Assembly: GCF_001039355.2 (NCBI RefSeq)
Contig: NW_019774280.1
Coordinates: forward strand, 303,492 to 367,491
DNA from: Lingula anatina
Taxonomy: Eukaryota; Brachiopoda; Lingulata; Lingulida; Lingulidae
Direction: 5' to 3'
DNA length: 64,000 bases
The notes beneath the pieces were generated by a model. That model had not been told where the DNA came from and did not search any database. It saw only the letters and a list, made by a program, of their open reading frames with translations. Within the stretch, counting starts at the first letter, position 1. Every line of letters begins with the position of its first letter. Shown one piece after another: positions 12,290-24,320 of the stretch. The position numbers and the translations under genes were made by a program.

Positions 12290-12680
12290 CAGTCTCACAT
12301 TCCTATTGCGGATTTTTAAATCATTTAAATTACCATTGCATTGAAATCATTATCGAATTTTAGAATTGAATATCACACTTAATCAATTGACTTTTTTATA
12401 ACTTGTATACAGTTAAATAGAGTAACCAATAACAAAATAAGTGTTAACAAAAGCATATTGAAATAAATCAATGAATGGAAACCCATGGGCTTGTACTTGT
12501 CATTGGAATTTGCTGCTTGACAGGCCAAAGCACGTTGTCGCCTTGCATCGTTTCTCGAGTTCCTTTTTTTACTCAAAGTTTATGTACAATATTTTTTTTA
12601 AGATTACCGTAGTGACCATACCATAATCTGTGCTCTAAAGCTTTGATTATGACATTATTTTTCGTTTTAAATTTCAGAAG

Positions 12681-14456
12681 ATGGTAGGCACTTTGGCGGG
12701 CTTTCTGGTGGCAATGTTTTTAACATCCACTCTGATTGAAGAAACTGAATCTGCTTGTTGTAGAAAAGTGAGCCATAAGTTCTGCGCAGACTGCACCGAA
12801 GTAGGTATTTGAATCTGCCTTTATGTATTATTTGTTTTTTATATACTTTGAATAAAAAGTTCTTGATTCATAATACAAGGTACACTATCTGTTATGAATG
12901 AATATGGCTTTTACATGTATAGAAGCGACCTGGTGGAAATTTTCACACTAAAAAAGCAAAAGTGTGCGTTTCAAAACCAGCCGTAACGATACTTCTTATC
13001 GAGCATAACGTGTCATTTTAATTGGCAATTAAACCATAAACTTTTTCAGAAACCGTACATTTCTTAGTTAACCCTTGTAGTTTTTTTTTCTGACAGAATG
13101 TGAAACTCAACTTTGTAACAATCAGTATTATTTTCAATTTATTTTATTTTCAACACACAAGGATTAAGTACAACCTACAATACTTACTTAACCAAAAATA
13201 AAAAAATAAAAAGGCCCTTACTTGCCAAAGCATTGATTTTTGGTTGCTCTCTTCATAAGAATTAAAACGAATGGACTGCATTTTGCGCTGTTTAGTTTAA
13301 CATGTTTATGTAAATAGATGTGTTACTTTTGCCTCTAGGGAACTCCATATTGCGGATACGGCGGATGTAACATTTTCGGCTGTGCCTGTGCTGGAGGGTG
13401 TCGACGTGACTGCGGCAGAGTATATAGTGAATTTATGTACGTATTCATGGGCTTATACTGTTTTATGCTGTTTTCCACATTTCATGCTGCTCTCTTCCAT
13501 CACTATTCTTTTCAATCGACAATCCAACTTTAATGTAAACATTGATTTTGCTTTTACATTTCAATGTTTTAACATTTTGAGCACATCACAATGGATATAA
13601 TCGCTGGTTGACAATAGGGAAGCCCAGGGGGCCCACGCCCCTACAATAGACCCTTACTTCCTTTTCTTTCTCCAAAACAACAGATATTATAACACAAAAC
13701 ATTGTGCCCCACATATAATAGTAAATTGTCCTCGACTATGGTTTTGTTTTCCTGACTTCACTCGACATTTTGTCGCCCACTTAAATACAACCCTGAAAGA
13801 ATAACTTACACATACAAATTTGAATATTTCAGAGATTGGCACTTGGGGCGGGCAAGAATGCCAACCAAGTGCACGTGTACAAACAAACGGTCAGTGTGGG
13901 ACGCTGAAGACGCCGGAACTGATCCAGAGATAAAATCCAGAGATCTGGATACAGGTAAAGAGGGACTGCAAGTATAAAACGTGTCTCACTTTTGACATAC
14001 TGGATTTTGCATTTCCACATCTAGAATTTGTATTTCACATTACATCATATTTGTTAAATTCTGTGAATGAAACTTGCAGCTGTTATCAGCTTCAAGGAAA
14101 ATTGAATAAAAGGCAGGCGCATCCTAATTGGACATTGACAATTTTCGCTTTTGCTGAAGACAAAAAGCAATGTTCTGTCTTAATTGTTAACTCTTAATAT
14201 TATTTATGTACTTCTTTTAGCTTCCGTCCAATTGAACTACAATCAGATTATGTTAAACTGCACTTTGAGGTTAATTCAAAATATCTTCCCCATGGCCATG
14301 ATTGTCAACCATTAAAATTATATTTATAAAATATCTAGGTATTTGTTCTTATATGACACCCATTCTTTCCCGTGTATTTCATAATCCAATTCTGTTTCAG
14401 ACACTATAGTAATGCCCAAAGAAAGACGTGATACGGACATGGACGCAGATGCTTAA
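12681..14456 (+). CDS. A2: Diedel-like secreted cysteine-rich protein, 131 aa
   Basis: Exons 12681-12800, 13339-13436, 13833-13954 and 14401-14456; intron phases 0, 2 and 1. A signal peptide (MVGTLAGFLVAMFL...) precedes CC-x7-CADC; exon 2 gives CGYGGCNIFGCACAGGC and CRRDC; exon 3 gives CTC-TNKRS and an acidic stretch. Unlike A1, A3 and A4, the codon after DPEI is AAA rather than TAA, so the frame runs through the junction into exon 4 and ends MPKERRDTDMDADA. All twelve cysteines are conserved. A secreted Diedel-like role is inferred from the core motif. Whether the 25-residue extension is ancestral or a stop-loss is open. The leader intron carries a LINE fragment. Confidence 0.85.
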
Positions 14457-14635
14457 ATTGGTCTGGAATTGCTGAGAACCAGATGTATTTAAGTACAATC
14501 GTCATCGTGCTTTTAAGGCATTATATTCAAAATTTCCGTAAAACCTTTATCTATTTTTTTGTCACGAGTCCGTATTTCCCAAAGCTTCTCTCTACGTGCT
14601 CTCCTGCCTCATGCTGTGAAACCATTTCTGTATGC

Positions 14636-14641
14636 AATAAA
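14636..14641 (+). terminator. A2 poly(A) signal
   Basis: AATAAA in the same ATGCAATAAAGATC context as A1 and A3. Confidence 0.75.
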
Positions 14642-14659
14642 GATCTTGTCCGGAATTAA

Positions 14660-15785
14660 ATATTGTATAAGCATTCTCACTTTAAGATTCAGGGCTAGTA
14701 CCATAGTCAGTCGGACTACTGAAAAAATAGAACTTTGATGTGAAAGTCCTTAACCTATTTTGCCTAATGCAGAATCGTTATCATCGATCTTACATGAATT
14801 ATGGAAAAACGGTTCGTTGGATTTCTCGACACAAACTATTATTTGACAGAATATTTATTTACCAAAAGCCAAAATAAAAGAAAGCGTGATGCAAAACGGC
14901 ATAGTTTTTTTAAAACGTATGAATGACTGAATGGGTTTTTGCAACCACTATAATAATTAAGCGCCAAAGTTATCCTAAACAAAAGTCACAGAAGCTTTCT
15001 AAAAACTGACAGCCAGTAATTATTTGAAAAAAAACCTCTTTTTTTATTCTCCACATTATAAGGGCATATGCATTACCAACACGTGTACCTGGTTAACAGT
15101 TAACTTTAAAACATTACTTCACAAAACACTCGGTTTATTGGACGATAACGATCTGTCACTTCTTGAGGAACTATATCTATAAACTAAAGAAAGTAATATG
15201 AAAAGAGATCACGACTCTGTTTTGAAAGCTTCAGTTTCACGGGTCGAACACGATTTAAAGGAAATAAATAGCTTTCATTGACGATTATGATTGCGTTGGC
15301 AAATTGCTTCGACAGAAATGTCAAACAAAAATATAGTTCAACAGTCGCAATAATATCAGTTGAGAAGTATACAGTGGTCCTACTGTGGCAGATAGAAGCA
15401 TAATGCATCAGTGGTGTGTTGTCACTGCCATCTTGATTGTGTTCGTCTTGTCTTCGCCCGAAAATCTTTTCATTCGAAAGCATTACTGAATGCGTTAGTG
15501 GTGTGTAGATCTTGATTGTGTTCGCCCTGCAACTGTGTTTCGCTCTGATACCGAAATCCCTTTTCTCTCGTGCTCTCACCTATCCCTGAGATGAGTTGTA
15601 CGCGTGTCACGCTTGTGAAAGGACGGGTTTCTCAATGATGTCTTAAAATAATGCATTGAATTTTCCAGGTAGGCTTAGTTTCTTGTAGATGACAAATTCT
15701 ATTCCTTTATAGGTTTGTTTACTCAACTGTTTCAATTATTATTTTCTTTAAACTTTTGGTATTTATTTCATTGTTTGCTCCCTTG
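14660..15785. repeat. A2 3' flank, near-identical to 5190-6292
   Basis: High identity to the A1 flank indicates a recent duplication or gene conversion. Past 15785 it continues into the sequence leading to the 3' end of B2, which shows what should follow the A1 flank if the block were intact. Confidence 0.8.
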
Positions 15786-16276
15786 TAATTGGCCCCGAGA
15801 TATGCCGTGTTTGTGACAGGGTGTCTGACGTATATTGTATATCTATTTTTCAGGTAGGCAAAGTTTCTTCTAGATTTTCATTTCAATTTCTTTGCAAGTT
15901 TTCTGTTTCTCTCTTAATATTTTTTCTTTGCCTTTCCCCATGTATTTCACCGTTGTGTTTTATTTCCGTTATATTTAGTTCTCATCAATTGAGGAAAGTC
16001 ATTATTGGTTATTAACCGGTAGTAGTACAATGGAAGTAGTTAGACTTTTTCTATGAAGTTCTCTAGATTTTTTTTTTACGAAAAGTCGAATAGAAGTGCA
16101 GGATGCAAACGAAAAAAGCCATGCCCTTTTGACCGGGTATCGCGGTGTATGGCTGCTCATTTCTTTTCTCCACAACCCAGTGGTATTAACCTCACTTACC
16201 CGATTGATCTTCATATTCTTTTTTAACTTGCACTATACCTAAAGACCATCCCAAAATTTTGAATTTGAACTAGCGC

Positions 16277-16282
16277 TTTATT
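16277..16282 (-). terminator. B2 poly(A) signal
   Basis: AATAAA on the minus strand in an ATGCAATAAAGCGC context. The equivalent in B3 is at 39125-39130, and the context resembles the type A signal. Confidence 0.7.
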
Positions 16283-16499
16283 GCATAAAGAAAACGTTTT
16301 ACAGAAATAAGCAAAAGTAAACGAAAAGCAGCCATTCAACAATCGAAATTCAGTGACAAGATTAATCAATTACGTATTTTTTTATTTAAAGCTGAAAATA
16401 AGATGTGTCGTACGAGAAAGCAATGCCCAGATTTCATCTAAAGGCTGTGACTACTGTCATTCAATTACTTTTTTCAGACCCATGTCAACTCCTCCAAAA

Positions 16500-19400
16500 T
16501 TAATTACGAATGTAATCATCTCTGAAAAAGAAGATACATGTATATACATATTCATCTTAGTAAATACGTAAATCACAGGATAAGAACATGTTCATATTCA
16601 TGAAATCCATCCATGACGACAGAAACTAAATCTTTTACAAAACCTTAAGTCGATGTGAATAAAGTACGTTTTATCGACCAAGCACATGTATATTGATGTG
16701 TTCTTCTGATGTGGTTATAGACTACAACAACAACAACAGCGACAACAACAATAATAATTATAAATAAATAAGTAAATAAATAAATAACAAAGTGTCCATC
16801 GTGTTTTATACACACACTGGACAATAGAAGTGTGACCCCTACTGAACCAATACTTTTGGGGAGATAAATGACTGTGGAATGATATGCTCCTGGTATCATT
16901 TTATTAACATCAAATTTCACAAAAAGACCAACAATACAATCCCATGGTACAGCGGCTTTATACTCATTAGTTACATTATAAGTAGACCAGGCATTATAAC
17001 TTTGATTACTCTGATTCAGGGGGTGACACTTCCATTGTCCAGTGTGTGTAAATACACGTATTTGCAGTTACTACTCCGTACCTGTCTGTGTCATGGTCAC
17101 TGGCCACGTCCATAAGAACAGCCCCGTCTGACAATGAGCGTTTATTCGAACACCCGCACGCAAGCGGATAACCGAACATCATACTGAAAAGAATTTAAAT
17201 GTATGTGTAAATGATTTGCTCTATGGCATGCTCCGTATCTTTTAAGATTACACATACCTTAAAATTATTAAAATAATTTTACCTCTAGACATCCATATGT
17301 TGCTGTTACCATAGCTGTTTTTATTTAGTCAAAATCCATTAAGAGGTGACTATTTTCTGACAATAAATCAATCGAGGAAGGAAAACAATATGACATGGGT
17401 TTTAATATCTTGAATACATACTCATAGTTGAATTTGGGATCGCAGCTCTTGCGACAACCGTTTTCGCAAGCGCAGCCAAAGATATTGCAGCCCCCATATC
17501 CGCAATACGGAGTCCCCTGGAAGAAAAGTTACAATATGCAGTCCGCCAACTACAGACTGTATTTGATATAGTGTTTAATTTAACATAAGCCTACTTTAAG
17601 GATGTAAACCAATGAGGTGATGGCTGCAAAGTAGAATAGTTCTAATTGCGAACAACTTGGAACATGTATTACAAAGGATAGGCTGCAGTGGCGGATTTAG
17701 GGGGGGACAGGGGAATCATGGCACCGTTCGCCCTCTAAAATCCCAATTTTTTGGGGCACTTCACTGGGCCCCGAACTCCACGCCAAGGGGGGGGGGGTCT
17801 GCTTTGCATCCGTGGACCCCCTTTAAATAATACGGGATCCGCCCCTGGGCTGTAAATTGATACCAGTATAAGCTGAATCACGTTAGATAACAGTGAAGTC
17901 CAAACAGAGCACTGCAATCAAGTGGGTTAATTTTACGAAGGTGGAAGAAGTACCACGACAGTTCTTACCGTATTATGAAATATTAAAAAATCTCAACCTT
18001 TGGCGAATTTATGTCTCTTTTAACTTTAATTTTCTTTTGATTACTTTCAAACCTACAGTATCTTTGTAGTTTGCATTTTTGTATGAGGTGTGTGAGGTGT
18101 TTAAGAATTGAATAATTATCATTTTATTATTTGTTATATAAACAAAGAGATAAAAATTTACAATAGCTTTGGATATATACTCCCCTACCAATGACGTATC
18201 ACCTCGTATTAAAGTGTAAAATGACAAGACAAACAAAGTCTTTGACAAAAGATTTCATTCTACTTCTAAAATGATTTTTCACAAAAAAATTTGAACATCC
18301 AATGGATAAACTGACCACACGAAAAAAAAATCAAAGTTAAGTATTTGCACAGCAGCCTCTGGATTGAAGAAAGCAGTTAACGTGATATGGCATCAGATTA
18401 GAAAGTTCTGTGTGGTTTAAGTAGAGATGGCAAGAAATGTCAAATGGCTTGGAAAGAGAAGGGGCTCTTAAATCCTGCTTAGTTGTTTGATTGAAAGAGT
18501 ACCTTTTTTTTTTGTAGAATTCACATATTGGCCCGTATTCCAAGATGTTCCTTAAAATAGGCCTAAGGTCAACTTTTATAAAGGCTTCCTTAGATGAGAT
18601 GTTCCTTGGTAAAGGAAGGCCTAACGAAATGGTATTCTAAGACCACACTTTAGCCTCTCCTTTGATAGGGAATTACTTTGACAAAAGTCAGCCTTTAGGT
18701 AAGGGACACTGACATAAAGGAGCTCCTCGTTGGTTAGAGTAGGCCTTTGTGACACCCTCCTCGTTAAAAACGCCTCAGTAATGTTGTATAATTGGGGTCA
18801 ACTGATCAACTTCAGTCATGCAACAGCGCATATGGACATTATCATTGCATGTGGATGTTTTGATCTAAGCCAAATTTAGTGAGTAAAGCAAGTATGCCAA
18901 GAAGAGAAAAGAATGGTTTGGAGGATGAGAAAACCAAAGTCGTAGACCCTTTCCTGATATAGAAAAGCTGCTACTGATGCAACTAGTCAACATAGAAAAG
19001 CCTATCCTCGATCAAATGTATTACTTCTGCCAAAGAGGTTGTTTTCACCCCTGTTTGTTTGTCTATCTGTCTGTTTGTTTGTTTGTCATCAACATAACTC
19101 AAAAAGTTACGAGCCTATTTTGATGAAATTTTCAGGGTATGTCAGAAATGGGTTAACTTAGAAGTGGTTAGTTTTTGGCGGTCATCAAGATCAATAATCA
19201 ATCAATAATCAAAAATCAAAAATAACTCAAAAAGTTATGGGCCGATTGTAATGAAATTTTCAGGAACTGTCACAAGTGGGCCAAGGAACAGAAGATTAGT
19301 TTTTGGTAGTGATCCGGATCAATGATCAATCAATAATCAAAAATCAAAAAACTAAATCATTATAGAATGAAAATTGGGTGGAGACTTTGCTGTCTTCGCA

Positions 19401-19970
19401 GAGGTCCCCGCTCTCGGAGTGCTTTTCTAGTTGAATTTAATGATTTTGAAATTAGGTAGGCATGTTGGTTTACATAGTCCTCCATGGAGCTGATTTTTAC
19501 AAGAGAAATGTACACGATGGCTGCTTAAGGAAGACTAAAAGTTACTCCAGACCAACCTTGCATTTTAAGGAATCCTCAGCCGAAAATATAGGAAATCTTT
19601 TAGCAAAGGCAGATTCCAGAAATGACCGATTCCTTTGCTAAGGATGATTGTGATTCCTTTCAAGTGAGATAAAGAAAGATCTTGGAATACAAATTTCATA
19701 TAAGGTCGACTTTAAGTCTCCCTTAACGCTAAAGGGAGATTCTGGAATACGGGCCCTAGTCTTTCCACAGCTAGCAGCACTATCTGAAGCAGCTGGCTAC
19801 TAGTTCAACGGCGTTTGCAATTAACAGTGATCAAAAGTTGTTATGCCTACCTTTGTGCAGTCTTTGCAAAACGGACCCTTGTATCTACCACAGCAAACTG
19901 CTTGGGCTTCCTGTATGACAGTGGCTATTACACAGGCTGCCACCAAAATGCCGACTAGAGATCCAGCCAT
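16500..19970 (-). CDS. B2: Diedel-like secreted cysteine-rich protein, 112 aa
   Basis: Coding exons on the minus strand are 19970-19851, 17516-17422, 17183-17082 and 16521-16500; phases 0, 2 and 2 are all consistent. Exon 1 encodes a signal peptide (MAGSLVGILVAACVI...) followed by CC-x7-CKDC. Exon 2 gives CGYGGCNIFGCACENGC and CRKSC. Exon 3 gives CGC-SNKRS and an acidic tail. Exon 4 supplies DDYIRN and a TAA stop. Twelve cysteines match the type A proteins, and the length is close to the roughly 115 aa I recall for insect Diedel. Intron 1 (2.3 kb) holds a 1.2-kb inverted-repeat element and intron 3 a 238-bp one. Function inferred from family resemblance only. Confidence 0.85.
16809..17050. 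mobile_element. TA-flanked short inverted-repeat element (Tc1/mariner-like MITE)
   Basis: The element 16811-17048 has terminal repeats beginning CACACACTGGACAAT, with TA on each side. The homologous B3 intron (39622-39640) has the empty site with one TA. Two more copies are at 22965-23203 and 32028-32266, all 238-239 bp. The small open frames in it (VNKMIPGAYHSTVI...) recur only because the element recurs. Confidence 0.85.
17692..17852. mobile_element. short element with GGGGCGGAT-type ends
   Basis: The left end reads CAGTGGCGGATTTAGGGGGG and the right end is the reverse complement of CAGGGGCGGATCCCG. This end sequence is common in hAT-like non-autonomous elements. A related end is at about 57845-57860. 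It lies in B2 intron 1. Confidence 0.65.
18530..19755. mobile_element. 1.2-kb inverted-repeat element in B2 intron 1
   Basis: Both ends carry GGCCCGTATTCCA as inverted termini, with further imperfect complementarity inside (AGGTCAAC versus AGGTCGAC). B3 intron 1 lacks it at the matching place (about 45470). No transposase frame is visible. A younger element is nested at 19021-19430. Confidence 0.8.
19021..19430. repeat. dispersed repeat with CCGCCAAGGAGGT-type ends
   Basis: Starts TTACTTCTGCCAAAGAGGTT, contains AACTCAAAAAGTTA and GATGAAATTTTCAGG, and ends near CTTTTCTAGTT. A better-preserved copy is at 44504-44784. An internal segment is duplicated here, which makes it longer. Repeats of this kind are widespread in aquatic animal genomes as I recall. 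Confidence 0.7.
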
Positions 19971-20882
19971 TTTCTGAAATTTTAGAGGTAAATACACATG
20001 TATATTATTTATTAGATAGCATTGGTGCTATCGATGCAGGAATGTTATTTATTCCTGAAATGCCTCTCAAATGGCTTTATATAATTTATATATTGTCATA
20101 TAACGGATTTATATCAACTGAATAGATACCGTTTAAGGCCAATATAAGGACATTAAACAAAGAAACAAAACGACTGTTTTAATCATTGCAGGGGAAGATG
20201 TTCTATATAATAAATACATCAGCAAAATCACAGAATGTAAATGAGAGAGGTCTATCCTCTGATTTTAAACATAAGGGATATAATGGCTAAATTGCCAAAC
20301 TAATAATGATTCCATGAGAAGGAATGCACGTACCCGCTATCAAAACTAAAGAAAACCCAAAAATTTGAATAAAAATGAGTTCCATTAACTAAAAACAAAA
20401 TGGCATTCGATTTTTGATACAACTTTTGTATCGGTGCAATCCTCTACATTTGGAGCACCCATGTTGTCAGATTAAGGAAACGCACAACTTTAAATTCATG
20501 AAAGTGCATTATACTAAGTTTTAAACATATTTACCATTGTTATCCTAGCTAAACCTTAGGTGGAAGGGAAAGAGACCCAACACAGGTTCAATCATCATCA
20601 TCATGACCACCTCAAATCCAATGTAAATGCCCGAAACACAACAGTGCCATGCGATCTACGTTCCATGGGCTAAGCATTTTCAAAACTTGTAAAAAGTTTA
20701 AGCTTGACAAATAGTGGAGGCAACGGAGGCCGTGAATCCGTACAGTTTCCCACGGCCATCGCCTGCTTTCACACGGTCATCGCACGAATAGGGTGTTACG
20801 GGCAGCAAAGGTGCACAATACGGACAATGTAGAGCAAATGTTACTTAGGCTTAAGTAATAATGCAAGAGGAGTTATACTTAC

Positions 20883-20986
20883 ACGTTCTCTGTTCAGTCA
20901 AACGCACCGCGATGCTCTCGTCTTTGCTCTAGGTGTTCTGGTGGAACAGAATGATGCAAGTGAGTAACAAGCATGCACTTATATTC
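20883..20986 (-). promoter_or_regulatory. B2 TATA element and non-coding 5' exon
   Basis: On the minus strand GAATATAAGTGC (TATAAG at 20983-20978) lies about 95 bases before a donor, GAGAACGT|GTAAGTAT (exon edge 20883). B3 has the same arrangement. A start about 30 bases after the TATA would give a leader exon of about 65-70 bases, spliced to the acceptor TTTCAG|AAA just before the ATG at 19970. Confidence 0.6.
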
Positions 20987-20989
20987 CGT

Positions 20990-22960
20990 TTCAGAGACAT
21001 TGGAAAATGCTGGTAGTGGCAAAATAAAGTTTTTACTCCGCGTGAACGTAATTTAGATTAAAAAAAACTGCAGCCGTTATCATCATGAATGGCAGTGTTT
21101 CAGTGCAATAGATTTGGTGTGTCATTATGAGGGTGGTTACAAAGAGTGCGTCGTTCAGTTTGTAAATATTCAAATGTACATATGAACATAAGATTTAGGA
21201 AACTATTGAAATTTACAAATCGTCTCTAATAATCGGTTTATGAGACAGTAACATGAAGCTTCTGTTCTGGCTGACAATGGTAGGTTCCTTTTCCCGCCCT
21301 TTAATTGTAATCTAAAGTGAACTTAGTATTTAGTATATACATGTATAGTGTAACTACTGACAACGGACAATCTATATATATTATGATTATATATATATTA
21401 TGCTTGCTTTGGATTCTCAGCTGATTCATCGCAATAACTTCAGATCAAATACTTCATTACTGAGGTACTGTGACTGTTCTGATAAAACTTCAGAATTTTC
21501 TAAAAATAGCATTGAATATGCATGTAAACGCGAAAACGAATCCATTCGGGAACATGACACCAGCTTATCTGTCATTTATAGAACTTTTATAGATTGGCCC
21601 CCAAAACGCTTGATAAATTTGTGTCCCGGAAAGCCACTGAGAGGGTAGACCGAGGACTTACATTGGTTATAAGCTGAGGACAACGCTGCATAGAAAGAAA
21701 AAAGAATGGAAACAGAACTTCCAAACTGTCAAAACTTACATATAATGAGCAAAAAGGTTCATTAGCTTGGTTGTTGGATAAATATGAAAATTCTCAAACA
21801 CAAGCCTAAAATTTCCCGTACCGTTAGCTTACGGCCAACCTGGTCGAAGGCCTTCGACCAGGTTGGCCGTAAGCTAACGGTACGGAAAATTTTAGGCTTG
21901 TGTTTGAGAATTTTCATATTTACATATAATGGATAGGTTTTTGGAACCACTATAATCATTACGCGTCAGATCTATCCTGAACAAAAGGCGCCAAAGCTTC
22001 CTAAAAACCAACTGCCATGTTTTGAAAGGTTTTGTTTCTTTTAACGCCACAAAATGTTTTCACTAGAAAAACAAATACAACATATACACGTCAAATCTGC
22101 CACAAACAAAATACATCAAAGTTAATTCCTAAAAACCGACTGTCATTATATGAAAGTGCCCTTTTTTCCAGCTCAGCGCTCGCTAATTGCCGATTCAAAC
22201 ACGTGCGGTTAAATAAACATAAACTATATTCATTGGATGATTATGAATTATATATAAAAGGTTTTTATTTTTTACATTTATCAATTCATTGAAATACTGA
22301 AGTCAACAGATTATCAATCAATTATCAGACTAGCGATTATCAATTCCGATAATATCTATCAAGTGCAAATATAATTTATTGGTCACATATTGGTGAGATG
22401 AGATTATCAATGTTATGTAAGCTTTCCAGGGAGCTTAGCTCTTATAAAATAAGTTCCAGATGTTTCTTCCTTAATTTCAGTCAGCCTGATTGGACAGTGC
22501 CACTTGGCCTCTGTATGATCAGCCAATCACATTCATATGAGTACAGTCTCACAGAGGATAGGGAGACCCTTCTCCCACATCATTTATATTTGATTTAACC
22601 TCAGTGTATTGCTACCAGTGATATCCTATTACTTTAAACATTTTAACATACTTTTAACAATTGTTATTTTTCCACATACTTTTGATGAATTACTTGGTAT
22701 ATCCAACATGCGATCAGTGAATAAGTCAGAATATATGGAATATATTAACCTTTATAAGGTATATGCACATAAATGCACTATTAGAATGTGTGTACAGAAT
22801 GTCCAAAAAAAAAAAAAAAAAATTCACGTACAATACGCGTTTCTTGCATTAACGTCCACAGCGTTGGCTGTACAGTCATCACTAAGAAAATGTAATCACA
22901 CAGACCTATACGTGAACTTGCATTCAGGTACTTGTACGTTTCTAACAGAGGTGAGATGCG
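20990..22960. repeat. B2 upstream flank shared with the B1 flank
   Basis: Matches about 7380-9260 with indels, apart from an inserted palindrome at 21735-21922. No gene seen. Confidence 0.7.
21779..21922. repeat. 144-bp near-perfect palindrome without spacer
   Basis: Two 72-base arms meet at 21850/21851 with one mismatch. The block is flanked by TTACATATAATG (21736-21747 and 21920-21931), and the B1 flank (about 8193-8215) has a single uninterrupted version. This looks like a fold-back insertion with a target duplication of about 12 bp, though a sequencing or assembly fold-back cannot be excluded. Confidence 0.85.
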
Positions 22961-22964
22961 TGTG

Positions 22965-23203
22965 CACACACTGAACAACAGAAGTGTCACCCCCTGGATC
23001 AGAGTAATCAAAGTTATTAACCTGAAGAGGCGGAATATAAGCAATGTCAGAATATCGATGCAGTTGAATTGTTCAGTCAGAACCGTTTCTTTTGTGAAAT
23101 TTGATGTTAATAAAATGATACCAGGAGCATATCATTCCACAGTCATTCATCTCCCCCAAAGTAGTGGTTCAGTAGGGGTGACACTTCTATTGTCCAGTGT
23201 GTG
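22965..23203. mobile_element. TA-type short inverted-repeat element, second copy
   Basis: Same family as 16811-17048, in the opposite internal orientation. The left end reads CACACACTGAACAAC and the right end CCAGTGTGTG followed by TA. Confidence 0.8.
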
Positions 23204-23454
23204 TAACTTCAAAAGACCATATTGCTACACACTGCGAGAATTCTACGCAAGTACTTGAGGTTTGAGTAGTCTTGTTGACACCAAACTTTAACACGTCTAA
23301 CTATGTACCATCACATAATATGATGTGCAACTTCAATAATAATAATAATAATAAAAGCCAATGATAAGAATTATAATAATAATACTTTGAAACTTATCAA
23401 TAAACCTATCAATATAATTTGTTAACTTTGTAGGATTGACTAAGCTTTGAGAAA

Positions 23455-23822
23455 AATAATGTAAAACCTCCTACCCGTTTAAAGCTTCCAAATGATTGAA
23501 TTTATTATTGGAATCGCTTTAGTAATTATGTGTCAAAGCCGTCTCAAACAAAGAGCACTACCATCCTAAAAGCTGACTGTCATGGTTTGAAAGAAACGTG
23601 GGTTTGTCTACCACAGAATGCGCGCACTGACAAAGCAATAAAGCTCTTTAACCTTCAGATCACTTAAAAAATATGATCATTCTCGGATGATTGGAAAAAC
23701 ACTCAGTTTGTTGGGTAGAAGTGAATTTCATGTTAAATACTAGTTACTGCTTGCTTCATTCATTACAAGGCTGAGACTGAAGACAGTAAACTACTGGTTA
23801 TCGATTTCTATTATATCTGAAA
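23455..23822 (+). repeat. orphan copy of the type A promoter/leader block
   Basis: Matches the A leader block up to the point where the donor should be (CTATTATATCTGAAAG) and then diverges, so the donor is missing. No type A coding exon follows before the next leader copy. The same orphan structure recurs at 32530-32887. Confidence 0.65.
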
Positions 23823-24060
23823 GGACCGGACTCTACGGCACTCTTCACCGGCCATGGTACAAGGTTCATGCTACACACAAAAGATCCAAAAAAAAAGATC
23901 GTCTACATACAATAGGATGAACTCCTTAATACCTTTAAAACATCCTGAACAAACTACTGCACTACAAAGAGCAAAAGATCATTCTCTAATGGAAAGACAA
24001 CCGCGTTTTATACCAAAGCATCTGTATTCAAGATAATGCTTTCAGCCACAGTGATAATTC

Positions 24061-24062
<2 letters not shown>

Positions 24063-24097
<35 letters not shown>

Positions 24098-24269
24098 AGA
24101 TGAATGAATAAATGAATACATAAATATGAAATTAAACTTTTAGTCCAGAAACTGCAAGCTCCAGGAGTTTATGTTGGGTCGGCAGAGAAGAGACTTTCCT
24201 CCTCCTCCTACTTCTACTACTAATAATAATAATAATGTGACTGAGATGAGATACGTGTTACTTCAACGG

Positions 24270-24320
<51 letters not shown>
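24063..24320. repeat. CA and TAA microsatellites
   Basis: A CA run of about 15 units starts at 24063. TAA runs lie at 24222-24235 and 24268-24319, directly before the duplicated gap flank. Confidence 0.9.

Noticed and set aside
22932-23258. Frame VNKMIPGAYHSTVI seen in three places
   Set aside because: It lies inside a non-coding inverted-repeat element and appears in both orientations relative to the genes.
24063-24094. Regular CA and TAA arrays considered as possible CRISPR-like repeats
   Set aside because: They are simple microsatellites without spacers, in a eukaryotic sequence.
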